DNA of 64,000 nucleotides from Aphanomyces cochlioides (Eukaryota; Oomycota; Saprolegniomycetes; Saprolegniales; Verrucalvaceae), in NCBI GenBank assembly GCA_019828595.1, contig JAHQRK010000008.1, positions 682,001 through 746,000 of the forward strand. The letters run 5' to 3'. A program made the translations under genes and the position numbers. Of this stretch, positions 9,706 to 18,807 are shown piece after piece. The stretch's first letter is position 1, and every line of letters starts with the position of its first letter. The notes beneath the pieces are model-generated. The model did no database searches and was not told the DNA's origin. It saw only the letters and a program-made list of their open reading frames with translations.

Positions 9706-10100
9706 ATGAGAGAACGGTGAGCGCTCCCTACATACGCATGTCTAATTGAACACGTAGAATGAAAGCAATGTTCTGATGAGTTTGCGCTCTTTATGGCGCT
9801 ACTGTTGCGGCGGCTGGCCGTCCCGAGGCTGTCGATGAAGTGAATAGACGGCCAGCCGCCGCGATTGATGAGAGAACGGTAAGCGCTCCCTACATACGCA
9901 TGTCTAATTGAACACGTGAAATGAAAGCAATGTTGTGATGAGTTTGCGCTCTGTATGGCGCTACTGTTGCGGTGGCTGGCCGTCCCGAGGCTGTCGATGA
10001 AGTGAATAGGCGGCCAGCCATCACGACCGACGCAATCACGGTAAGCGCTCAGGCCATGTGCATGACTAACTCGACACGTAGAACCAAGACAATGTTGATG
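9706..10100. repeat. 162-bp tandem repeat with internal hairpin
   Basis: About 2.4 copies with a 162-bp period: unit 1 from 9706, unit 2 from 9868, and a diverged partial third from about 10030. Units 1 and 2 are nearly identical. Each has an inverted repeat: in unit 1 arms of 15 bp at 9807-9821 and 9848-9862 pair perfectly (GCGGCGGCTGGCCGT with its complement) around a 26-nt loop. In unit 2 the stem persists with a few G-T or mismatched positions. The array ends next to the stop of the Ulp1-like ORF. Confidence 0.75.
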
Positions 10101-10114
10101 TATTATGCATTACT

Positions 10115-11398
10115 CTACGTTTCTAAGGAGCCGCTCACAATACACGAGAGGATGTGAGCACGTTTTGCCTTGGTCACACTGGAGTTGATGAGCCCTGGAC
10201 TCACATCGCCTAGTAGTTTTTCGACTAACCAACAAACAAAAATTCCTGAATCGTTGGGATTGCTCAATCGGGGAGTCCTGTTGTAGTTTCTTTCGACAAA
10301 CCACTTTGTCTTGCGCACCGATGTTTTGAAATCGTCGTCTTGGATGGCGTACATGGCATTGAGAATCTTCACGACGAAATCGGCATACTCAAACTGCTTG
10401 TCGTCTCGAAGACAAACGAATACACGGACTGTTCTCGTTGATGCTACACAGAGAATCAATGACCAGGGGGATCCGTTGATGCTACATGGCACAACAATTT
10501 TTTCGGCTTGTAGAGGACGTTCTCCTGTTTCCTTTAGAGAGTCCACATCACGCAACCGTTTGTTGGATGTCCACAATTCTTGTAGCCAAGTGGGCTCCAC
10601 CAGAAAGCAATCATTGACATCACCAGTTGGGTTCGTTGCATTGTGTACCATCGTTAGCCAAGCACCAACGACTATTTCGTTGACATGTTCATTTGGGCGT
10701 AGGCATACCAAATCACGACGGCAAATTTCTCGACCGCCAACTACACCCAAAACTTGATCGTCTTTGCCACGCAGGTTAGAGAAGATGCTGGGCTCAACAA
10801 TATCTTTAGTTGAGCCCGAGCGCGTTTCCCGCGCCACAATTGCTGGCAATGCCAAGTCTTGTGCTTCAGTCGTCGCCACAACAACCTCATGTGAAGTGTC
10901 ATTGTAGCCTTCGCGTTCAGATTCGTCAAAAAATGTCAGAAAAGCTGAGATCGGTTTTTCCTTGTTTTCACTTGCTGGTTGGACTGGAGTTTTTTGTGGC
11001 AGTCGATGTTGTAAATCTTCTAATATCTTGAAAGTTGTCGTCTGATATGATGACATTTCAACTTGCAGTTTTTGCAAGTCAGACACTTTCTTCATCAGCT
11101 CACTCAATTGATTTGCTACGTCATCGAGATGTTCGCGACAGTAAGGCACACTATGACCGTGCATTGCAATTTCTTCTTTCACAGTGACCAATGCTTCATC
11201 GGTATGAAGCTGCTCGAGTTTTAGAAGGGCACCGCACGGCTTTCTCTTGCACGCAAAGCACACATATGACTTCTTTCCACGTACGTAAGAGTCCCTCTTG
11301 TAGAACTCCACGCAAAGACTTCTCTCAAACTCCTCGCGGCAGACTTCAACAACTTCCCATGACTTAAAGGAGGAGCCAAACACTTCAACAAAGGACAC
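10115..11398 (-). CDS. FAR1-like zinc region plus Ulp1 (C48)-like domain, catalytic residues altered
   Basis: 427-residue ORF, start ATG 11396-11398. Residues 10-95 resemble the FAR1/MULE zinc region: FKSW near 11, then C-F-A-C at 47-50 and H-G-H..C..H at about 80-89. Residues 100-135 may be coiled coil. Residues 240-400 resemble the C-terminal half of a Ulp1/SENP cysteine protease: VGAWLTMV, then SPWSLILCV (310-318) where active enzymes have HW, and NDSGIFVCWL (382-391) where they have DCG. Both the catalytic His and the nucleophile Cys therefore appear replaced (Pro311, Ser384). Such fusions are known in transposon-associated genes. Same strand as the broken recombinase upstream. The domain call is from motif memory. 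Confidence 0.55.
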   Translation of the reverse strand: MSFVEVFGSSFKSWEVVEVCREEFERSLCVEFYKRDSYVRGKKSYVCFACKRKPCGALLKLEQLHTDEALVTVKEEIAMHGHSVPYCREHLDDVANQLSELMKKVSDLQKLQVEMSSYQTTTFKILEDLQHRLPQKTPVQPASENKEKPISAFLTFFDESEREGYNDTSHEVVVATTEAQDLALPAIVARETRSGSTKDIVEPSIFSNLRGKDDQVLGVVGGREICRRDLVCLRPNEHVNEIVVGAWLTMVHNATNPTGDVNDCFLVEPTWLQELWTSNKRLRDVDSLKETGERPLQAEKIVVPCSINGSPWSLILCVASTRTVRVFVCLRDDKQFEYADFVVKILNAMYAIQDDDFKTSVRKTKWFVERNYNRTPRLSNPNDSGIFVCWLVEKLLGDVSPGLINSSVTKAKRAHILSCIVSGSLET

Positions 11399-11866
11399 GT
11401 TGCATTCTTCCCTGATATCGAGAACTGCTTCATGCCTAATTGGATGTCAGCAGCCACCAAAATCGCTTTCCACTTTCATTGGCTAATGATTTACTGTATT
11501 ATCCAATGTTATATCGTGACAATACACGACACTATATGACAACTAATTTACTTGTGTTGACAGTCTCGTTTGATCGTACGACTTTTCTATGTCAGCCCCA
11601 GATGTGTTATTTGATTGGGGGGGTGATTGCAATTGTCAATTGTGCAGTATAATCACTCGACACCTTTGTTATGAAGCTGTCGTTCAATCTTACGTCATCT
11701 TAGACCATACAATGGCGCATCGTACAATAGTACGACATGACATATATGGGTCAAGTGTGTGTCGTAAGCACATACGACGCGTGGAAAGTGGTCTATGCTA
11801 GGCCAAAAACGTGTCATACCACCAAACGACAATGGAGAGGGGGTCAAATAACTTTGATCATGTTTA
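11399..11866. other. No gene seen
   Basis: Spacer between the Ulp1-like ORF and the recombinase remnant, both on the minus strand. It contains short plus-strand frames without recognisable features. Confidence 0.35.
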
Positions 11867-13458
11867 TTACGCTGTTGTGGCCTTTCGCTTTTTATTCATG
11901 GAAGCTTTGCGCTTGTATTCTTGTTGTAAAAATTGTCTGCCTTGTTCAACATTTGGTCCAAGAGGAAGGCGCTTTAACTCTTCAGCAGGCAATTTGGAGA
12001 AGACTTGCACAAAAGACGTAACAGTTATGTGTGCGTCAACAACCCATCCGTCCGCAAGAATTCTGCACATTGCTTCATTTGCTATCGTTTGAAGGCACGT
12101 CAGATAATCTCGATTGAGCTCAGCGTTAGTAGGTCGTGTAGGCGCTATTTCCTTGAGAAAGAGGTCAAAATACTCCATAGCTCGCTTCATGTTTGAAAAC
12201 ACTTTCACATTTTTCTCTGAAGCGCTTTGATACTGGCCAGGGTAGTTGTGAATATGCCAGTCTTGAAACAGTTGAATGACACGCAGCCCTTGCAGGTTCC
12301 TTGGTAGGTTAGTCACGTTCGGAATATTAGTCACAGCCGAAGTTTGATGTTTTCCTCGTTCATCGATGCTTGCCCCAGAAGTGAGAGTGGCAAGAAGTTT
12401 ATCTACTTTGGATTTGAGACGTCTGTAACACGCACTCGAATTGCGAACCGATTCACCCCCAGCGATTTCTCCTCGGCAATTTGTTATAGTCCAGCCACTC
12501 AAAACTCTCCCGACTTTCTTGTCATTTGAAGTTGTACCCTTAAGGTAGTCAAAAATTGTATGCAAATTTCGAGTAACCCGGCCTAAAATTGCCAATAAGC
12601 TTTTTCCAATAATGAAATGCACCTGCTCTAAAACACGTCCATGTCAGATTTATAGCAGGTGAATCATTTGACAACTCAACACCAAGTTTCTTCCAGCTAT
12701 GGCCTGAATAAACATACTGCACTATGTCTTACCGCCCAGGTTGGTGTTCAATCGTTCAAATGCAGATCGATCACCAAATTCTTCGTCTAAAGCAGCATAA
12801 TCAGATACAATCAAACTGTACTTACGGAGTAATCGTTCTATTCCTATATGTCGATTTTCACCGTCTCAAAGAGATCAGGAAAAAGTTGAGACGACGAAAA
12901 CGTCCTCATAATGAGAACATAAGCATATGCAAAATACCAATTTCTCAAAAAGCTTTCTGCGTGAGCAAATACAGACAATTCCTACGACAACGTACAGTGT
13001 GTCACATAATACACGGTACATGGTTTTCTGACGCCACAACTGATCTTCAACATGTTCCACTCTTGAGTTTCTTGAATAGTGGTGAGGCGGATATCCTCGT
13101 GTTTAATCATGGCGACTTCAGATCCCCGGCCAACACATTCAACAAGAGATTGGAGAAACAAAATTGCATTGGCAGCATTTTCATCACCAGCCCAGAAGCA
13201 CACTTTACTCAAAGCAATTAGATCATCTGCAGATGCAGCGGCATGTGACGTCATCATAGGTAGTCCAGCTGATATGTTGCGAATCGTAAAGACAGACTTC
13301 ATTGACGATATACCTGGCTCAAAATCGTGTCTGCAGTATTGTACGATATCAACGGCGCACCAGCTTTCATTCCTTGAGTTGCAAAGCGAGCCAAATAAGT
13401 AGCGAACTGCCAGAAAACATATGTTGGCCCGACCACCCCCAGTAGACCCAAGTATCAA
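11867..13458 (-). pseudogene. Crypton-like tyrosine recombinase, broken
   Basis: Two conserved blocks on the same strand. Block 1 (12982-13458) contains ECVGRGSEVAMIKHEDIRL, matching the first catalytic Arg box (GRxSD-type) of oomycete tyrosine recombinases. Between them (about 12640-12800), in a different frame, reads TWTCFRAGAFHYW, a likely second box (usual H-x-x-R partly lost). Block 2 (11867-12622) has FDYLKGTTSNDKKVGRVLSG, whose Tyr aligns without gaps to the nucleophile position as I recall it in Phytophthora homologues, followed by a long helical C-terminus. Frame changes and a possible short GTAAGA..TTCAG intron lie between. Family identity moderately sure; activity unlikely. Confidence 0.5.
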
Positions 13459-14693
13459 AAACCTCGTTTTCTATGAGACGAAACATATATATCAATTGCT
13501 GAAAATTTATTCAGTTCAACATTCTTCTACTGTACAGAAAGTTGACATCTTGATTTGTAACAATTTGAAATATAAATGATACAAATTGTAAAGAAAGATT
13601 TATGTAGGAAATAATGTGATATTTGACAGACTCGGATCGTTTTGCACAAAAACCACATTTCTTTGCGAGACACCTAGACATCGCAGCTGGAAAAGATGAG
13701 ACACGGCCCACCTAACAGATGACCATGATCAAGGTTTCTATGCTTGGCACTCCAGGAGGGTCCAAGATATCGGTGATTAAGGATACAAAAGAAATGTGTT
13801 CTTTTCTCATCTCATTATCATATTTTCCAACAAGTGCATTCTCTCTCGTCAGGACTACAAAGGAACGGAGCCGCATTCAACTTGACCCACAAATAGTAAG
13901 TTATACTGCCTGGTTATTGTTGTTTTGCAATATGCATATGTGTTTGTGTACCATACCAGATATATGTGTACCATACATGATGTCTCTGAAGTATCAAAGT
14001 AAATTTCAGATTTGACTAATTTTTTTACATATTTCAGTGTCACTTGCACAAAAATGCATTCTCCGGTTTTTGCAGGACAGTATCCGTAAATTTAAGTCAT
14101 GTGCTGGACGAGTGTCAAGCATTTTCGCCACGATAGATTTGAAAAGCATAGTGAAACGAAGTGAGTCCAGATTATGATTGAAAACGCTGGATAAACATCC
14201 AGCAGTATCTTATTGGCAAAAATTAGGGGAGCGAGCACTGCTTTGAATTTTCTCGTGCTTGATGTCGATATATTCCTTTCGTTTCATAATCCTTACACTG
14301 ACCACAACTTTCTAACCCCATGAAGTAAGGTGCAATGCTTAGTTAGCATGGAAGTATAGCCATCAACCCGTGCATGGCCTCACTTCACATTTCCCTTCCT
14401 CCGTGATTTCAAAGCGAGGAGTTCTTTTCTCTGCGTCGCTCCACCCAGGTGGTTGGACAACCACCTAGGAGGCGCATGTTTGCAGTGCTCCTTGATGTTT
14501 TAAAAGTCATATCGAGGAAACTACAATTTTTTGCCGAAAAACTGTTTGAATGATTTCACGGTTCACTGCGCGCAATCTGCGGTTTCAGAGCAGATCGAAA
14601 GCCACACATTACAGGGCGAAATTCACTTAACGTGTCAACAAATTGATTGTGACCTGTAGTGTGTGGTATTTCTATCAACATTAAGGTGATGCA
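13459..14693. other. No gene seen
   Basis: Mostly AT-rich non-coding sequence. Small frames at 13511-13711 (-) and 13719-14015 (+) show no domain; the recombinase N-terminus may have extended into the left part. Confidence 0.35.
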
Positions 14694-14745
14694 AAAGCAG
14701 AAACACAAAGAACGAGTCGTCTATCATTCTTTGTGTTTCTGCTTT
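14694..14745. repeat. Perfect 19-bp inverted repeat, 14-nt loop
   Basis: Arms 14694-14712 (AAAGCAGAAACACAAAGAA) and 14727-14745 are exact reverse complements, separated by 14 nt. No U-run or adjacent gene end suggests a terminator. It could be a small-RNA hairpin precursor or a replication slip product. Confidence 0.8.
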
Positions 14746-15867
14746 GTAGTCCAGTTGTGACGTGAACTCGGGGATTAAGTACAATGTTTCAATGTGGTAG
14801 CATTATCAGCGTTTAGTTTAAATGAATCCAAGCCTTCTTCTAAGTGATGGACATCGCTGTTCTCATCGAAATGTGTTAGTTATTCTCCAAGCTGATGGCA
14901 AAAGATTGATTACGAGAATTGATTGAATAAAATAGATATAATTTTATCCAGTAAGGTCGTGCGCGATGTCCATCCAGCAAATTCCAATCACAATACAGCT
15001 ATTTGTTGAAAACTAAATTTTGATAGATAACACAACTTTTCCTCGAAAAGCTTGTCTTTGTGAGAAAACTTGATATGTCGCCATATGACCTCTGTTTGTG
15101 TAAGGACTCATATTTTTCTGTATCATTCCTCACAATACGTTGACAGAGTCATTTTTGATAGAAAATACTGTTTTTGATTCCAGGATCTAGTGAATCAACT
15201 CAACAGGCGAGGCGGTGGTTGGGGATAGTGGCGGACTGGTTAGTATATGTCAAGGACTTGACCCGGGTTCGAGTACGCGTCAGGGAGAGTTTTTGACATT
15301 TTGTTTTCCAACAGCCAAGTCCGGGTAGCGGCACGGCCTTACGGCCTACCTGCCGCCTTTCCCGACGAGAATTAATATAATCAAATCCATTTTACGTGAA
15401 CGTTGGCGTCGCGCCCCTGGCGCTCGCTAGCGTGCGATGCTTTCGCACGGAATATAGGGGATATCGCCAATGGTTCCCTCCTCCATCGCTCACCCTGTTG
15501 GGGTACAGCCCAGAAGCCATATGGTGTGAGATTTACACTTAGTTTTTGTATGAGCCAAAAGACCGTGAATTTCACCCGCAGGATGGTTCATGACCGAATA
15601 GTTTTTCAGGGTTTGTTCTTCAATATGTGCACATGCTGCTCGTTTGTAGATTCAATTGTCTTCTGCACATCCAAGCATCCCCAGAGTGGTCTTTGCGTTA
15701 CTTCGATCTTGCCAGAATCAGTTTGCGTCGTCACTTTCGTTCCCACGACCATTCTTTCCTTCGTCGCCACCTTGTACAAGAAAACAAGTTGTCAACCCAT
15801 ATCCTCTCAATTTACGGTAGTTGTCGTGATCTTTCTCTCATTTTTGAATTCGCCTACTCAATACAAC
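14746..15867. other. Mostly non-coding; holds a SINE-like piece and the promoter of elicitin copy 2
   Basis: No separate gene seen. The open frame that precedes elicitin copy 2 in the same frame (15403-15867) has no signal peptide or domain and is treated as upstream sequence. The last 30 bp match the 5' flank of copy 1. Confidence 0.4.
15205..15385 (+). repeat. tRNA-derived SINE-like sequence
   Basis: Contains GTGGCGGACTGGTTAGTAT, resembling a tRNA D-arm/A box, and 34 nt after it CCGGGTTCGAGTAC, resembling a B box (GGTTCGANTCC). A G/C-rich body and an AT-rich tail follow. The arms do not form a clean cloverleaf, so it is not a working tRNA gene. Confidence 0.4.
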
Positions 15868-16350
15868 ATGAAGACTACTGCTATCCTTGCCATCGCTCTT
15901 GCATTGACCGTCCATGGCGCCACCTGTGGCCTCGAAGTCGCTCAAATCTTTACCGACGCCACCACGAGCCCGGAAGCTCTTACGTGTGTCAAGGACTCGG
16001 GCATCTCACTCGCTCCCAACACAAAGTACACCGATGCTGACTTGGCCAAGGTTCTCGCTGCGCCATCCTGCACGACGTACTGGGATGGCGTGATAAAAAA
16101 AGTCAAGCCGTGAATCCTCCTTGCGACTTTCCCAACCCTAAAGGCGATGGCACGACGCTCAACACGGCGACATTCAAGTGGACATTCAAGGATTTGTTCA
16201 GTTTGGGTGCGGCCAACTCGACCAACTCAAGCGCGACTGATGGTGGCAGCTACGACAACAACTGCTGCTCCAACGACGACTCCAAAGTCATCGTCTGTGG
16301 TTGCTGTCGCCAGCACTTTGATCGTTGCTGGTGTAGCTTTGCTGGCTTAG
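15868..16350 (+). pseudogene. Elicitin-like copy 2, two frameshifts
   Basis: Sister of copy 1 on the opposite strand, with nearly the same signal peptide (MKTTAILAIALALTVHG) and domain. A one-base loss at about 16105 (AAT-GCx read as AA-GCC) sends the frame to a stop at 16111-16113. The next segment (16110 on, PPCDFPNPKGDG) keeps the fourth cysteine that copy 1 lost. A second shift near 16245 separates the Thr-rich/GPI-type tail (ending ..VAGVALLA at 16350). Clearly derived from an active gene and now broken. Confidence 0.8.
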
Positions 16351-16819
16351 TTAAATCAGTGATAACTAACCACTCTTGATACTAAGATGTTGTTGAGATC
16401 GTATCTAGAACCATTGTGAAGCTGCCTAAGGCTATTCAAGCATGCCTTTCCATGACGTGGCTGCGTCATTTGCTAGCTTGTCGTTGCTAAAGTTGAGCTT
16501 TCAAAGCGGAGGCCTGGAGCTGCTGGGCGATGCACTTCATAACCCCAAATTGCTCGAGAAGCTCTCCCAAGGGGAAAGTAGTGGTGCCGCTATGCAGTTC
16601 TACTTCCTCTATTTCTCCATTCAGCTACCACGATAAATCAGACATCACAATTCCCCTTGCTACAACGCACTGTTGAAAAGGGGAGGAGAATGTGGCGATA
16701 TGCCACCGCATAAATGTACGGCACTCGCTTAATTCAGGCTATGTTAACGTCAGAGTGCAAGAAACACAAGACCATTGTCGAATGGATATCAGTGAAATTC
16801 TACTTTTACATACAAGAGT
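16351..16819. other. Spacer between convergent elicitin-like copies
   Basis: One 64-codon plus-strand frame (16442-16636) without recognisable domain; otherwise nothing seen. Confidence 0.35.
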
Positions 16820-17422
16820 TTAAGCCAACATGGCTGCCACAGCCATCGCGGCCAAGCTGACAGCAGCAGCGACTGCATTGGACTTTGCAGTCGTCGTGGG
16901 GGCATTCGTAGTCGAAGTCGAGGAGGTGTTGGTCGCTGCTGAGGACGAATCAGTTCCAGAAGCACCAGGCGACGATGTAGTCGGTGCAGCAGTGAGAGTG
17001 GCAGAGCTGTTAGTCGAGTTGGATCCAGATGGGATGGTCGAGTTGCTGCCTGCTGTCGAGTTCTTGCTTGGCGATGTCGCAAGACCAAAGAGATCCTTGA
17101 GGGTCCACTTGAATGTCGCCGTGTTGAGTACGGAGCCGTCGTTCAATGGGCTTGGGAAATCGCACGCTGGTTTGACAGCATTGACTTTCTTGACGACACC
17201 GTCCCAATACGACACACACGATGGAGTCGCCAAGACAGTCTTCAAGTCCGCTTCAGAGTACTTCGTGTTGGGGGCGAACGAGATCCCAGTGTCCTTGGCA
17301 CATGTGACAGCGTCTGCGCTGGTGGCGGCGTCGAGAAAGATTGTAGCCACGTCCAAGCCACAAGTAGCGGCTTGAGTTGTCGAAGCAATAGCTCCCAAGG
17401 CGACGATGGCGACTGTCTTCAT
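16820..17422 (-). CDS. Elicitin-like secreted protein, copy 3
   Basis: 200 residues from ATG 17420-17422. Signal peptide MKTVAIVALGAIASTTQA, then an elicitin-like domain with Cys at 21, 41, 69 and 87 and FKWTLKDLFGL at its end. Compared with classic six-Cys elicitins, cysteines 1, 2, 4 and 5 are present and 3 and 6 absent. A long Ser/Thr/Asn-rich linker (about 110-180), probably O-glycosylated, leads to a hydrophobic tail (AVSLAAMAVAAMLA) consistent with GPI anchoring. Expected role: surface-exposed lipid or sterol binding. Convergent with copy 2. Confidence 0.88.
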   Translation of the reverse strand: MKTVAIVALGAIASTTQAATCGLDVATIFLDAATSADAVTCAKDTGISFAPNTKYSEADLKTVLATPSCVSYWDGVVKKVNAVKPACDFPSPLNDGSVLNTATFKWTLKDLFGLATSPSKNSTAGSNSTIPSGSNSTNSSATLTAAPTTSSPGASGTDSSSAATNTSSTSTTNAPTTTAKSNAVAAAVSLAAMAVAAMLA

Positions 17423-17633
17423 GGAGGATTCTTCGTAGAATTGGAAATGACACCCAACAGCAGCAATCGTTTCGGGAGAGAGAAAGACGCGACCTTTGCT
17501 TGGGAAAGGCACTCGGACCATATGTCGAACGAAGTGGCGACTTCATTCTGCATGGAAAAAAGTCAGAGAGCTGCTAAAGAATGCACATGGTTCTGAGCTT
17601 TCTGAATGAAGAAGCCAAGACAGTTTAAATCTT

Positions 17634-18056
17634 TCAGCAGTGTCTACCGCTGTTCCGACATGAAAATGGACAAACCGTTGGAGTTGTCGTCGGGGTGCTG
17701 ACGATACTTCGAGGGGGAGAATCAGTTGTAGAGATAGAGCTTGGACTTGGCTTAACCGTTGCAACGGGAGAGGCTGTTGTAGATTGGTTTGTGGAATTGG
17801 GCAATGACGTAGCCTTCGTTGGGTTTGGTGTCTCCGCCGCCTCTCGGAGGAACTTTGCGAAGGTCCAGTTGAAGTTGCTAGTCTTGTACACGACACCGTC
17901 AACTTTATCAAGGTCACAAGGTGAGTTTATAGGTTTGATGGCTCCAGAGGAAGCAGAGTACCAATTGTTACAAGCGTCACTGGCAAGCAACTGGGCTTGG
18001 TCAGCTGCAAATACACCAGTTGTGTTGTGTCCGGAAATCGTAGAAAGGATTTGCCT
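17634..18056 (-). pseudogene. Elicitin-like fragment, 5' part missing
   Basis: The minus-strand frame reads TISGHNTTGVFAADQAQLLA then SDACNNWYSA..INSPCDL and SNFNWTFAKFL, matching the second half of the gene at 29249. An in-frame stop lies just upstream, and no signal peptide or first two cysteines are found up to 18120. The 3' part keeps the Ser/Thr/Pro linker but ends without a hydrophobic tail. A missed upstream exon is possible but no good acceptor partner was seen. Confidence 0.65.
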
Positions 18057-18807
18057 ACTGTTTTTACTCTAACTTGATTGGCTTAAAATCAACAGATTTT
18101 TTTGTGATGTCAGCTTCTAAACGCAGTGTGTTGCCTGCCCATCGAATTTCTCTCACTACTGTACTAATTAAGATTAAATAAAGGGTGATTTAGAAGATGC
18201 TGTTAGACCATCACATCATCGATGATGCATGCCACCGATTCACACTTAGAAAAAAGCGCCTAATGTATATGATGCGGCAAGCATTGAAACAAACTTATGG
18301 ACTACTGCTGCGGATTAAAATCTGTCCTAAGTGAATACATATAATTGCAATGATCTTTGCTTGCGTTTAGCAGGAACTACAGCAATAAATTAACATATAC
18401 TTAGCATGCCATTGGTGAGGCTAGGACTCAATTACCTCGTTTTGATGTATGCTTGCAATGCGATGCAACTGATCCAGTGGAAGCGTTTAACAGATTTCAA
18501 AGTTACATGTCATTATGTTTGCAGTTAAATGACGCAGAAACACCAAAATGTAGCTAAAGTACATGTAACCACGACTCCACAATACTATTTCCATGATTCA
18601 ATCGCAATTGGCTTAATGAACCATTGAAACCCCAGCGTTACACGCCAAGTTGCAATATGATTTTAAGAGTTTAACACATCGTATATAACACAATGCGGCA
18701 CAAAGAGACGAAAAACAAAAGTGAATTAGGGCAAACTGACTAGACCAGATTTCTCGAAATTTCTACTTACACCATACGCTCTTCGCTTGCACCCATTGTA
18801 CCGTACT
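18057..18807. other. Probable 3' LTR of the minus-strand copia element and unassigned sequence
   Basis: On the minus strand, pol is followed by a purine tract (AGGGGAAG, about 18813-18822) and then TGTTAAAGTACGG, a plausible LTR start. The LTR end cannot be fixed without its partner. The rest holds no recognised gene. Confidence 0.35.

Noticed and set aside
9706..10100. Regularly spaced repeats suggesting a CRISPR-like array.
   Set aside because: The 162-bp units are repeated along their whole length with no short-repeat/unique-spacer structure, and the context is eukaryotic.
12724..13221. 165-codon plus-strand ORF.
   Set aside because: Antisense to the tyrosine recombinase remnant, which has conserved motifs on the minus strand.
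15205..15285. A tRNA gene.
   Set aside because: A- and B-box-like motifs are present but acceptor and T stems do not pair; better explained as a tRNA-derived repeat.
15403..15867. Longer N-terminus for elicitin-like copy 2.
   Set aside because: The internal Met at 15868 starts a signal peptide identical in type to copy 1, and the preceding 30 bp match the non-coding 5' flank of copy 1.
16830..17375. 181-codon plus-strand ORF.
   Set aside because: Exactly antisense to elicitin-like copy 3; Ala/Val-rich because of the Thr/Ser-rich linker on the other strand.
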